A stretch of DNA of 64,000 nucleotides from Phyto melanocephala (taxonomy: Eukaryota > Arthropoda > Insecta > Diptera > Rhinophoridae): the NCBI GenBank assembly GCA_941918925.1, contig OW799237.1, positions 111,198,515-111,262,514 of the forward strand, in the 5' to 3' direction. The translations under genes and the position numbers were made by a program. Shown piece by piece: positions 45,500-57,776 of this stretch. The stretch's first letter is position 1. Each line of letters begins with the position of its first letter. Under the pieces are notes generated by a model that was given only the letters and a program-made list of their open reading frames with translations, searched no databases and was not told the origin of the DNA.

Positions 45500-47517
45500 A
45501 TTACTACACCGAATTGCGCTTGTCTTTAAATAAATATAAATATGTATGTATATGATTGAGAAACATTTTAGAATACAGGCATTTTATTAAGTACGAAATG
45601 AGTTTAGATCGATTCAATTTATTTTGGATTTGTTGAGATGTTGTAGTAGACGCAAGCAAGCAAGCAACGATATTAGAAGCAACATTATTTAAAAGCCGTT
45701 CAATTGATTTTGTTAATCCTACATTGTTTAGCAATGTGCAGCAATGGTTCATCAACAGATTTTCAAACGCTCTATCGTGCACAACTTGTGTAAAGTTAAA
45801 GTAAAGTTCTGCTGCATGAAAAGAGTTGATATTAATGAAGATTTAAGATAATCATGATGAAACTAATCAGTTATGCTTTCAAAGGGTTTTTTCGAGCTTT
45901 AGTTTCATCGGAAGGCATTAAAAACTTTTACACAAAATACACAATAGTTTTTGAGAAAATTTTCCAAAAACTTAAAATTAATCGCAAATACTATAACATA
46001 TTATAATAATAGGAGTTTGCCACCTGCGTAAATTTCAAACTCCATATGTTTTTCTTAATGAAGTTTGACATTTGGGAACTAGGCAAATTCAGTCGAATTC
46101 GGCACTGTGTAAAGGCGCATTGATATAACAAAGCAACTTTTTAGAGAATATTTCCTGTCGAGGCTAATTCTTATATCAGGGTTGAAAAAGCTTTTATGAT
46201 ATGTTTAATTTGATAAAATTTGGTGCATTTATTATCAAAAAAAGTATATTCAAGTTCATTCCTTATTACCATAACCAAAATCTAATTTTCCATTCCTGCA
46301 TCAATTAATGAACTTAAGACGAATTAAAAAAATTTTAAACATTATGCTTCCCCATCAGCTGGGCTGATTATTTCACCTGTACGAATTCGCCTTGAAGTAT
46401 TCCTTCCTGAGTGATGCCACCTATACCTACTATGTGTAGCAGCACATTTACTGTTTTCCTTCAAATACACGATTTAATGGACAACAGCTCGAAGCGTGTC
46501 AGACTAATGCAAATTGCCTATAAGGTGACGGAAAAATTGCTTTAAAATTAAGTAAAGAAAATTTAAAACAATTTTCTAAAACACTTAAATATATAAAAAA
46601 AAACTACCTTTAAAAGAAAATCGTGTCCTAACAAGACCGTTTTATTTATATTTGTTACTACTGACCACACGATTTAAAAATATGGAGAAGTAGAAGTCAA
46701 ACGGATTACCTTTAATTATTGCAACAACTTAGGTAGTCAAAAAAAATTGTATTAACTAAATGAAATAACATCGAAAATGTATATTTTTAAATTTATAAAT
46801 TTTTTTGTGGTTGAGTAACATGAAATTAAATCCCCATTTCAAGATGCGTCGCTGAGTTCCGGGAAAAATTTAGCTTGACGCCACCCTAAGACTTAAGTTT
46901 TGAGAGGAAGCTTTTACCATCAACTCTTTTATTTTTATTATATAAAAATAATAGGGACGTGCCTACGGCCAATGGAGTTAACTCCTGTCCTAGTTCCAGT
47001 GTTTTGTGTTTGTGAATGTTTCATTTTATATGATTTTCTTTAGGTAAGTATTGTTGCTCAGACCAAAAATAAAAAAATGTATTCATGAGTTAACATTAAA
47101 GCGATACAATAGAATTCTCTGGTTCCCTGGTCATCTTTCATCTGGTGTCTGAAAAGAAATAAGAAAAAAATTTGAGAAAAAAAACAATCAGCCTTTAGGT
47201 GAATAATAAGAATAAGTAGTGGATAATTGTATGGAAAAGTTGAACTATGTTATAAAATAATGGTTATTGTAGCCTTAGAAAAAACATTTTCTGTTTTTAG
47301 ACGTAGTAGTACTGTTTTCCCAAATTAAAAATCTGGCTCCCCTTACCTCAATAAGTGTAGCTGTTTTATAAAAATAAAGAAATATAATTGTTATATTTAT
47401 TCACAAGAAATCGTAAATGAGTTTAAAAAAAATTACAATTACAATTACAAAAATTTTTAAATAAATAAAAAACTTATCCCTCATTTTACAAGAATGGCCA
47501 ATTTATTATTTTATTTT
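45500..47517. other. unassigned noncoding DNA
   Basis: No supported feature. The 92-codon minus-strand frame at 45,504-45,782 has no domain I recognise. The block 46,360-46,530 is less AT-rich but codes for nothing I can identify. Confidence 0.4.
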
Positions 47518-48030
47518 AAACAAGTGCCGAATCTGATAATACCCTTCACTATCATGTACATGGGTATCAAAACCAAATCGTAACTAAGCCTAGATTTCAA
47601 ATTGCATGTAATACGCCATTTTCTTTACTATTTTCTACGCCATCTTTAATATTAAATTCTTACATAGTTAACTGAATTATACTAGTCAAGCCTTTTTATT
47701 TGATACCCATATTGTTGGGGTTAAAAAAATTTGTTCCGCCATTTTATTTCAGACGCCATCTTGGATTTTACACTTTTTTAATCGTTAAGTACGTTGTAAT
47801 GGTCAAGCCCTTTTATTTAATACTACTATTGTGGAGGTTAAAAGGGACAAAGCCGTAACTTCTATTTTGACTTATATATTTGCCATTTAATCTAGGACGC
47901 CATTTTGGATTTTTCTCTTTTCATTTTTAACTATATTTTAATACTTTACCCCTTTCATTCAATCCCTATATTGGCTCTCGGTTGTATAGAAACCGAAAAA
48001 TATCGATTTCAGTTTGTAAATTTTAGAAAA

Positions 48031-48810
48031 AAACAAGTAAAAGCGCTATATTCGGCCGTGCCGAATCTTATATACCCTTCACAACGTGTAGTCATGCAAT
48101 AACAGTAAATTCACGTATGTATGTTAAAAAAACAAAAAAAAAATAAAAAAAAAAATTTAAAAAAAAAAATTTAAAAAAAAAATTAAAAAAAAAAATTATT
48201 ATATACATTTATAATATATATAAAACAAAAAAAAAAATAAAAAATTAAAAAAAAAAAATTAAAAAAAAAAAATAATAATAAAAATATATATAATATATTA
48301 AATAAAAAATAAAAAAAAAAATAAAAAAAAAATTAATAAAAAAAAATTTTAAAAAATTAAAAAAAAAATTTTTTGGCTCAGTTGGGATTCGATGCCACGT
48401 TTTCCCTAACCAGTATACACGTTTGTATGTATGTATGTTGTTGTTGTAATGTTGTTTTTGTGAAAAGAAAATCGAGGTGGTCGTGGGTTTTTGCTCATAT
48501 CTCAGTTGTTTATGAACCGATGTTTCTGATTTTCAATACCGATCTACTCCCGAATATTTCTGATATTTTAATACCTCACCCGAGTCCAAGCGATGTCGGG
48601 GGGCTTCAAAAAGTTGATTTCAACATACACACGGACAGACGGTCAGACGGACAGACGGACAGACGGACAGACTGACAGGGCTTAATCGACTCCCCTATTC
48701 ATAAGCTTTCAGAAAATATATACTTTATGGGGTCGGAAATGAAAATTGTAGAAATTTCACACGGAATGACAAACCTATATATACCCTTTTTCACTGTGTG
48801 AAGGGTATAA
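48031..48810 (+). repeat. family B repeat, short copy 3 (nested, younger)
   Basis: Head AAACAAGTAAAAGCGCTATA and hairpin TTCGGCCGTGCCGAA are well preserved. The (GACR)n run near 48,630-48,672 is the longest in the window. It ends CACTGTGTGAAGGGTATAA. It sits inside an older family B copy. The 100-codon open frame over it is a repeat by-product. Confidence 0.75.
48125..48400. repeat. A-rich tract with B-box-like flank
   Basis: About 240 bp of nearly pure A with scattered T, followed by GGCTCAGTTGGGATTCGATG. It corresponds, in inverted orientation, to the T-rich tract of the copy at 16.6 kb. Confidence 0.65.
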
Positions 48811-49441
48811 AAACACCGAAGCAGTTGTAATCTGGTTCTTAAATCTCAGTTGGTTTCTAACCGATTTGTTAGTTTTTTTTTTGAAAATAGTTGACAATAT
48901 TACAGCTTATAATTAGAACTCTTGAGCATGTTCAAAAATTATTTCAAAGTTTGAAAAAAATTGATATATTTAAAATATATATACAATTTTTAAAATAATG
49001 TTTGCCTATAACTTTGCCAATTTGTAACCAATTTATCAAAAACTTTTCACGAGTATCTCTAGAGACATACTAAATCTATAAATGGTAGCAACCATGTCTC
49101 TAAATTATCCTAGGGCTGGTAAAAATAAGCGAAAAATCAGAGGCAGTCGTATTTGTTTGCTCATATCTCAGAAAGTTATAAAGTGATTGTGCTGAATTTC
49201 AATAGCGATTCATTCCCGGATATTTCTGATATTTTGATACCTTAGATAGGTCTTGCTGGTGTCTGGTGCTTCAAAAAGTTGATTTCAACATACACATGGA
49301 TAGACGGTCAGATGGTCAAACGAATAATGTTAATCTACTCTCCTGTTTATAACCTTTCGGAACAAATATGCTTTATGGCGTCACAAATTAATATTGTAGA
49401 AATTTCACACGGAATGTCAAACTGTCGTGTGAAGGATATAA

Positions 49442-50999
49442 AAATTAAATCTTAAGAACATTTTTTAAAAATAGAAAATTTATTACACCCAAAAAAATTA
49501 GTTCCTCTCTATGCGGGTGACCTTATTGCTTTGTATGCACCTTAATACAAGTAAAAGTTAGTAAAACCCCATTGAAAATTCAAGGTTTTTTTTCCATTTT
49601 GGAGAAGGAAATCATCATTTTAAATCTGCATTGCCATTTTATGTAGTTGGAAGAGGTATTTCTAATGTTTTGTTTGCTGCACAGTTGCCACAGTTGTCTC
49701 AAGGGGTTTGAGTCTTGTAAGCTAATCACTAAAACTACCTTGACAAAATACCAACATTCTACTACAAACGATGACAAAAAAGCAAATCTTTAACTACTCG
49801 CAACTTGTTGCCAATGTGCGTACACAATGAGATGCATTTAAGATTAGCTAAAATGCAGAACCGCCACATGACATGCCTAGTGCACATACAGACGAATAAA
49901 CAAAAACAACAAGCAGAGTATATATTGTGTAAGCAAACACATGTACGTAAATGTTTATAAGTATGTATTGAGTTTGATGACAATTGTTTTGCTTCTGCAG
50001 CTTAATCCAAAACGACACACGACCATCAGTCAAATGGCACGCGTAGCTTCAAGGTCTGTCTGTTTGTCCTACGGATTCTTATATTCTTTTGGACACAACC
50101 CAACACGAAATACATTTTAATGTTTTAACAGTCGTTTTATGCTGTTATCTCTTGTTTTTGTTTCAGTTTAAATGTCACTTATTTATAATTGTCATCATCT
50201 ACGTTTAAATGTCATTAAACATTATTATTAGCAGCCATCATCTCAATGCAACATATTTACTAACCCTACACACTGTTGTGCTTTAGTTGCCATCAACAAC
50301 CATAATTTTATTTTCAGTGACTTTGACTTTAAATTTTTTTTTTGTTTTTCTTTTTTTGTAAAAATGTTTTAATAATTAAAAAAGAATAACAATAAGCATT
50401 ATCTTATGTACCTCGTCGTCTTAATCATCATATTTAAGTGTCCTTAGAGACAGATCTTCTCTATCGCTTTCTGTATCTCTTACGTGATACATGTTTATTT
50501 TGTTTATTACCTTGACAAGTGACAAGAGCAACATGTTAAAAGTCATTTCAGTAAAACTGTTTTTCAAAAAACAAAAATCTTAAAATAGATTCAAGAAAAA
50601 TATGATCTCAATAGAAGGTAAAAGCAAAGTAAATGAAAGATCCAAGACGTGACTTCTTTATGATATACTAATTGTGACAGACTTAGGCTACTAGCCAACT
50701 ACCTCTTACATAAAGATTAATGTTCCTTAAGACTTTGAAAATTATTTATTGAAAGAAATTTTTATTATTGATTTTGCTTTGTAAACAGGTTAAGCGTTAC
50801 GTGTCCCTGAAATAAAGTTATTAAACTGAGACTTCTGAAAAGTGGTCTGTAAATAAGAGATCAGTAAATAAAAACTAGACTCGTTCGGTTTCCTTTCTAA
50901 TACACATCTATCCAAGAAACCTGAGTTTTGTAAGTCTTAACTACATCTGATGTCTTTTTATATTTTTAATTATTATTTAAAAAATAGCCGAATATTTTC
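49442..50999. other. unassigned noncoding DNA
   Basis: No gene or mobile element end is recognised. Short frames near 49.6-50.0 kb lack motifs. Confidence 0.45.
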
Positions 51000-52490
51000 T
51001 TTGTTTTATAGTTTGGTTAATTTTAGAGCTTAGTTTGCTATCTAATCCCGCTTGGTGCACTGAGGATGCATTTCAGGCCATTTTATCTTGCTATGATATA
51101 CCCGTAATCCTTTCTCCATTTCGTCTGACTCGATATATGGAGATTTTAATTTATACGGAGCTTTCCAGCAGAGAGATGTATGCCTTAGTAGTGATTATTT
51201 TCCCAAATACTAAGTAATGCACTAACCTTAGCAAGGGCATCAGCTATGTAGTCGCCATCACTGCTCCCGTATCTCTGCAACGATATAAAGATGATGTTTG
51301 ATGGCATCGACGTCCAGTTTAAGCACTTTCAATGATGAGTTGTGATGTCAAATCAGAGACCTAGTGGCTGCTTGACTATTAGCAAAACTTTTGATAATCC
51401 TGTAGAATATTTTTAATTGCAAATAAATTACACTGAATTATACTGCATTCATGCGACATTCTGGAAAATACTCGAATTCCATCTTTTTTAAAGATAGACA
51501 CTGTCACCTACTTCATTTCTCCCCTTTGACATCTGAGTCGGTTTCATCCGAGAAGAAGCTTTCGTCTGCTGTCATTTCTGAAATAGCGAAGAGGAGTCTT
51601 CTGCAAAAGAAAGGAATTGAAGTGCAGTGGTTAATATACTTGTGATGAAATCCATGCTCTCAATAATTCCGGCATAGCCCTATGGTCTGTGGTACCAACC
51701 GCTCACAATATGAAGTCTTGCTGCCGTATTCATTGCCAGTTTCCACGCGATTAGCTCCACTGGCAGCCAGATGAACATCGCGAAAAGTACCTTGACTTAA
51801 TAGCACCTGTAATGGTGGTCGCCACGTTTGGCAAAATCTTATCAATCCGTCGTTATTAGTGAACCACATCATAACCTACCCTCAGACGAAAGTGCCGTAG
51901 AAAAGTGTCGCCTTGATGACCGCCTCATGTAGCCAGTTCACATTCCTAGGGGTTAAAGTTATACTAGTGTTATATCTACATACAAAGATAGCTTTTCTCT
52001 CCTTTTGATTCGTCCTCTATGATTCCAAAATATTTTGTATTATACGATAAAGACGAAGAAACACCGTTAATAATCGGTAGGCTAAAGGATAAGATCTTGT
52101 AATTTTAAAGATTATAATTTTCATTTTAGATAGATTCACGTCCTGCCTCTTGTTGCAGTGTTTTTAGAGCGAGTTCCACCCACTGCAAAATGGTTTCAAG
52201 ATGAATTCCGGATAAAGCTACCGCTGCATCATATGCATTGGCAATGATAATAATACCCATAGTATTTATCTTCCTGAGTAACTAGTTCAGCGTAATGTTC
52301 CACAGCAATGAAGGAATAAAACTCCACCCTACTGTGTTCCACTAATAACTGCCCTATTGAAGCTGGCCTATGTCTGGATAAATCCTGATTTAAAACTGTT
52401 TTTGAATTGGCCTTTCCTAACCGAATTAAATACATTATTTCGTTTTGGCCTTTCTTGGTAACTTTTTGTGCCACTGCAGTAAATACCTAC
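51000..52490 (-). pseudogene. decayed LINE ORF2: reverse transcriptase to RNase H
   Basis: On the minus strand, with many stops and shifts. The reverse-transcriptase part near 52,200-52,340 reads LWNITLN..LRKINTMGI, IIIANAYDAAVALSG, IHLETILQWVELALKTL. The YxDD-type box appears as NAYDA, so the catalytic pair is damaged. Then NWLHEAVIKATLFYGTFV and LPVELIAWKLAMNTAARLHI at about 51,740-51,930 match the thumb/connection region. An RNase H trace follows at about 51,240-51,460: KIFYRIIKSFANSQAATRSL, with the DSQ block changed to NSQ. The order and wording fit jockey/R1-like LINEs. It is an old, inactive copy with no clear 5' or 3' end. Confidence 0.75.
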
Positions 52491-52499
52491 TAAAATAAT

Positions 52500-54090
52500 T
52501 TATTGCCTGGATACTATAAGGCGACAATAACAATCACTTTATGAACTACTAGTAAATAAAAAAACAATTGTTTGTAAAAGTACCAAATAAAGGGACAATT
52601 TTGAAACAGGTGCAAAAACTGTATTCATATTTTTCGTTGAGTAAATAACATTTACAGTTTAAAAATATTTTCAAAATGCTTACCTGTTTGAAGGTTATTA
52701 AAAAAGTAACAAAACAAAGTTGTTACACTTACGCGCTGAAAACTAAAAAATAAACACTAGGCACCCAACAACTTATTTTTCAAGTATATGACAACCTTTT
52801 TGGAGATATAACATGAGTAGTTTAACCGCTTTAGATCTTTTCTGAATTTCCAAAAACCCCTTCATAATCCAAATATACATCTGAGGAGACGATCAATTTT
52901 TTATTTCTCGATTTTTTCATTTGGGCTGTGCGTTGAATTAGTCATTCAGTCCCATTACTTTTTTATATATATTCCCAGTTAATTTTTTTCTTTTTTCCAA
53001 CGATCTCTTTATTTGTTTTTTTTTCGTTCGTTTATTTAAATCATTTAATTTGTCAATTAGTTTATTTGCAGCCAATTTTTATTAACAACTCACATGAACT
53101 AACATTTTTTGAATTGAATTGAATTTCTAAGAAAGAGATTAAATTATTTATGCATACATATGTACATACAAATGTGTTATTATTTTTATTATTTGCTTTT
53201 TTTTTCAACAAAATATGCGGATTATAAATTGTATAATTTCAAATCAATATCTCTTTCATTTTTATTATTTAATTTGAATTTTGCTATTGTGGCTTTAACT
53301 ATCAATACACACAAAAGTCCGGTAGCCTTATTTGACAGCTTTGTGTCATAATTCCACAATTTCGTGTTAAATAACAAGAAACGCAAAAGTAAAGGTAACA
53401 ATGAAATGGAATGAAAGAAAGAAAATATAATTTTAAACTTTATGGGGTGTATTGTGTTAATATTGTTGTTTATACATTGACAGCACCCTATATAAGGCAA
53501 TGTTGGTTAGACAGAGCAAGCGTGAAAATTTTGTTCTGGCAGGCAAATGTTAGTCTGCAATTTTAAGTCACTCGATAGACTCCATTATATTACACTTTTT
53601 ACCAAATGGAGAAAAAAAAAATGTTTACATATAATATTTAAATATGACACAAAGCTTTATGTAACAATATATTGCTTCTTCAATTTATATTTACATGCAG
53701 GTCTTTAAAATGAAATTGAACACAGACATGATGAGTTTTTTAACACAATAGAACAATTTAAGTACGTCATAGAAAACAATTCTAAAATGATAATGATAAT
53801 TCATGGGCAACCGCATACGCTAATTTTTAACGATTTTGAGTTAATAATTCCATAATGCTTGATTTTAAACTACCTTTACTTGGTTGTAAAAATTTCTTAA
53901 ATTAGATGGACCTATTCCGATTTTTTTAAAGGAATAACAACGTAACTTCTATATGTGTTCCAAAAACGTTTAGCACTAACGCAGTATGTTGACTTACGTT
54001 TGCTTAATGGGAAGTTAATTCATTTTTTTTAAACACAAAACCACGTACATACTTTGTTATTTCTGAACACATTTGAAAATTATTTTCTGA
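52500..54090. other. unassigned AT-rich noncoding DNA
   Basis: No supported feature. Paired frames on both strands near 53.2-53.5 kb are low in complexity. Confidence 0.45.
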
Positions 54091-54954
54091 CAAGCCAAAC
54101 CCGGCGCGCGTTGCTGCGCCCCTTAATGAATCAAAATGCATTCTGAATTTTAATTGAATATCAAGTGCAAAAACTTAAGAATTACAATTTTTTTATGGGC
54201 ATGGCACTGCCCACTTTTCTAATCACAAAATTGTAAAGTCATAAGAGCTTAATATGTGTGCAAAATTTCAGAAAAATCGGTCCCGTGCAAGTACCTCAAA
54301 ATGATATCCATTTTTTATGGGCGTGGCACTTCCCACTTTTCTAATCAAGAAATTGTAAAGTCATGACAGCTCAGTATGTGTAAAAAGTTTCAGAGAAATC
54401 GGTCCAGTGCAATTACCTCAAAATTATAACTTTTTTTTATGGGCGTGGCCCTGCCCACTTTTCTAATCACGAAATTATAAAGTCATGACAGCTCAGTATG
54501 TGTAAAAAGTTTCAGAGAAATCGGTCCAGTGCAATTACCTCAAAATTATAACGTTTTTTTATGGGCGTGGCCCTGCCCACTTTTCTAATCACGAAATTAT
54601 AAAGTCATGACAGTTCAATATGTGTGTGCAAAGTTTCAGAAAGATCGGTCCTGTGCAAGTACCTCAAAATTAAAACTTTTTTAGGGGCGTGGCCCCGCCC
54701 ACTTTTCTTATCACGAAATTATTTAGTCATGACTGCTCGATATATGTGCAAAGTTTCAGAAAAATCGGTCAAGTGCAAATAGCTAAAACTGATAACTAAT
54801 TTTGTATGGGCGTGGCCCCGCCCACTTTTTGCCACCCATAAACACTCCCGGGAATGTGTACAACAACTTGCCAAAGTTTGAATCCGATCGGTTTTACAGT
54901 TTTACACACGCACACACACACACATACACAGAGTTTCACTTTTATAAATATAGA
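54091..54954 (-). mobile_element. non-autonomous Helitron with tandem core
   Basis: The minus-strand 5' end at 54,954 begins TCTATATTTATAAAAGTGAA after an A. The 3' end at 54,091 has a GC-rich hairpin (GGCGCAGCAACGCGCGCC), then GGGTTTGGCTTG before a T. The last four bases are CTTG rather than the canonical CTRR. No protein is encoded; the body is five ~122 bp units plus a (TG)n microsatellite near the 5' end. Confidence 0.75.
54211..54835 (-). repeat. ~122 bp tandem repeat, five units, inside Helitron
   Basis: Units begin near 54,211, 54,332, 54,456, 54,578 and 54,700 with CTTTTCTAATCACGAAATTA or variants and finish with ATGGGCGTGGCCCTGCCCAC or variants. The two central units are almost identical. 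It is the same unit as at 6.8-7.3 kb, where there are four. Confidence 0.85.
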
Positions 54955-55186
54955 TTATTTTTCAGTTTACTAAAACCGTTAATTACTTGTGCACAACCTA
55001 AGTTGACATACGTTGCTTTATCTGCACACACTTTTAGTCTCCGTACCGCTTTGTTTATTTTGGTCTTCGCTATGTTCTAATTTTAAAATGATATTTATCT
55101 GAAATTTTTATAATAAAATTGTAAGATCTTCATTTACATGAATGGTAAAAAAAAAGTTTTTAAAGTTCAATACCTAAACCGTAGTT

Positions 55187-55390
55187 TTATATAAAACGGT
55201 TTTGTGGTTCTCTTGAAAAATTTAATTTTAAGACATGCGTGGTTGCCCCTGAAAATAAGTCTAGTAAATGGTGTCTTTTGAGTCTTCTGACTTTCGCGGT
55301 ATCATCAAGAAGGGCTACAGCTAATGGGTTAGTCTTTCTTAGATCGGTGTGAATTGTATTATTAGATACAAACCATTGATTCACAATCAT
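55187..55390 (-). pseudogene. LINE ORF2 C-terminal fragment
   Basis: The minus-strand frame reads IVNQWFVSNNTIHTDLRKTN, PLAVALLDDTAKVRRLKRHH and LLDL before a short tail. 'N.TIH.DL' and 'NPLAV.LLDD...RRLKR...LDL' are the last conserved blocks of jockey-clade LINE proteins. About 20 residues usually found between the two blocks appear to be missing here. It is a fragment with no catalytic domain. Confidence 0.7.
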
Positions 55391-57184
55391 CAGTAGAGTC
55401 TTTTTATTGGTATCTTTGTATTTAGAAGAGTTTCAAACAAATGTTTAATAGCTCAAATCAGATGAGTACTTAGACGGTGTAAAGGCTGCTTTATCGCCAT
55501 AAAGGTCAAAATATATATAAATATAAAAATATATATATAATTTTCAACAATTATATTAAAAACAAATTATTTTAAGCTTTATTAAAAGTCGTTGTATAAC
55601 GTTTGTACTTTTATTTTTTTTTTAAACAATTTTAACAGTCTTGTTTGCTTTATTTTCACGTATGTAGGTGGTCTTTTATTAATTGAATTTTATAACTTTG
55701 ATTGATCTGTTGTTAGCTGCTTAAGCACTGCTTGTAAATCATCGGTATTTGGGTTCTGTGTCGAAAATGTTTAAATCTTTTGTTGATTAATTTCTAAGCG
55801 TTTCAATCATAAAAAAGCTGTGATTTCTGAAGAATTAATTAAGTTAAACGTCAAAAAATATCAAAAATAAATCAGAAAAAAAAAACGGTGAAAAAATGTT
55901 AAAAAAGGAAATTTTAAATGTATGCGATTCGCACAGCAACAAGAAGGCATTAAGAAAAAATAATAATAATAACCATGATGACGTTAATTATAATAACCTT
56001 AATAACAAATGAGACGAAAAGTATAAATTTCAATTTTCAATTTATCGCTTAACTACCTCAGAACGTAACTAAAGTTTCTCTCAATTATACGTTTAATTAA
56101 AACAAGACATAAAACAAAAACTTAAACATGACTTGAAGATGGAAATTAACCATAAAGTATCAACACACACACACGCACACAAAAAAAAACAAAAAAAGGA
56201 AGAATTACAACTTCAACCCACTTATCAATTGAGTCCTTTAACCTCATGTTACAATTATACCATGGCAAAATTAAATCACCTTTTTTCCATCTTCTTTATT
56301 TTAGATGCTGCTGTTGTTGTCTGTATGTACGAGTACGATCATTTACTTGTTGCAATTTATAACGCAACAAACAATTGTCTGCTTCACGCAAACTTTAAAA
56401 AAAATAACTGATTGCCATGTTCTTAATGCGCGTTTTTTTCTTTCGTTTTGTGTCCTCTATTCCCTGCAAACTGGTATCAAAACATTGTTTTTTTTTTGAC
56501 TATTGGAGAGGGAAAAATAAAAGAGGGAATAAGTACCCAAATGATTTCAATTCTAAATAATGCAGATGTCCCTTAATAGTTGGCAAAAAGGCAAAGGAAA
56601 ATTTAGGTACTCTTTTGGATATAAATATAATAAAAGTACTTTATTTATTAACAACCTGGTAACACGTAACGAATATGAAAATTGTTGACAGATCTCTCTT
56701 TCAAAAAATACTTGACACATGTTTGCTTTATAGAAAATTTTATGTTGATTAGGGATTAGGGATGATTGAACATTAAAAAACTAGGCACTTGTTTTTAATT
56801 CCATTTATTTCCATTGAATATAGAATTTGGTTTTTCCACGAACATAAAAACTGTTGGGACATTATCGATTTAATCTATCCCTATTTATTACAGATGCATT
56901 TAGGACAAGTCATTCAATGGCACTGAATGCCTTTATATTATGGCAAAATCTGTAAGTACTGCAAAATGGCTCAATTCAACTGGTTGTTAGAGAGCGAAAA
57001 CATATGGCTATGTGGGAATTCTCGCCAGGTCCCTTTCGATCTTGAACCAATTTTCTGATTATGAAACCCCCTGTATGAATTTTGACAGAATTAAAATTCA
57101 AAATTATAATTCCCTCCAAGAATGAATGGGAAAAGGGTGACTTTTTTAGAGGGCTGTGACACAAGAATTTATACGAACGGGCTG
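55391..57184. other. unassigned noncoding DNA
   Basis: No gene is recognised. The 92-codon frame at 56,133-56,411 begins in a CA-repeat and has no domain. Confidence 0.45.
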
Positions 57185-57189
57185 TGGGT

Positions 57190-57565
57190 TTGAATCTGCA
57201 ATATTCTCTGGAGAACTGGAGATAGAGCTCTATTTCCGCCTTCCAGATGAATTCTGGCTTAAATATTCTCTATCTTGGAAATATTGTTATTTTTGTCGAC
57301 AGTCAGGTGGCATACTCATCACTCAAAGTTGTTAAGGCCTAGTGATCTGACGGACGTTTTCCTAATTTAGGTTGCAGTGCAAAGAGGGCACTACAGTAAA
57401 GAGCTTATGTATGAGCAGGCCAGTGAGAAATCAACATTGGAGATCTCATATGTAAATCCAGTCTTAATTTATTTGGGAACTACTAAAAGAAAGATCTTTC
57501 TTAAAAAATTAGAAATAAAGTGGCTGGGACTGAGTACATGTAGAGTGGCCAAGGTAGGTATGTAG
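57190..57565 (+). pseudogene. LINE RNase H domain fragment, frameshifted
   Basis: The plus-strand reading GFESAIFSGELEIELYFRLP, D, a break, then VIFVDSQVAYSSLKVVK, a longer break, then EQASEKSTLEISYVNPVLIY, LGTTKRKIFLKKLEIKWLGL and STCRVAKVG. The order (beta-strand with 'FRLPD', the catalytic 'DSQ' block, then the 'G..K..I......WL.L..CR..K' block) is that of the RNase H domain and C-terminal linker of jockey-type LINEs. Reading needs at least two frame changes. The DSQ aspartate is kept but the domain is broken. Confidence 0.65.
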
Positions 57566-57579
57566 GTAATGCTGGTGCA

Positions 57580-57776
57580 AAGTTACCCTCACACCTTCAA
57601 CCGGAGACCATTACGGTCCATTGTGACGCCTTAATAGAGAGAATAATAGAATAAGAATAGAAATATTTAGGATAGAAGAGAAAGAGATGCAGACAATTCC
57701 AGAGTCTCCGGCGGGAATCTAACCCGCAACCCCCAAACAACTGACTTGTCATTTACTGACTAGTCCACAGGGGCCA
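57580..57776 (-). repeat. tRNA-derived SINE, subfamily 1 (inverted copy)
   Basis: Minus strand: GGCCCCTGTGGACTAGTCAG, GGGTTGCGGGTTAGATTCCC (B-box region), GAGACTCTGGAATTGTCTGC, then a pyrimidine-rich spacer, GCGTCACAATGGACCGTAAT and GAGGGTAAC at the tail. Same layout as 1,408-1,625. It directly follows a LINE fragment. Confidence 0.7.

Larger units (their letters stand above)
47518..49441 (+). repeat. family B repeat, older long copy split by a younger copy
   Basis: The older copy runs 47,518-48,030 and resumes at 48,811-49,441. Its head is AAACAAGTGCCGAATCTGAT, with a deletion of the first hairpin arm. It has inverted AAGATGGC-type units (GACGCCATCTTGGATTTTAC) and, after the insertion, AAAACACCGAAGC, continuing the order seen uninterrupted (on the other strand) in copy 4 near 27,280. 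It ends with ATAGACGGTCAGATGGTCAA and TGTGAAGGATATA. Confidence 0.65.

Noticed and set aside
48373..48675. 100-codon plus-strand frame
   Set aside because: It covers the repeat interior and (GACR)n run of family B copy 3, so it is not a gene.
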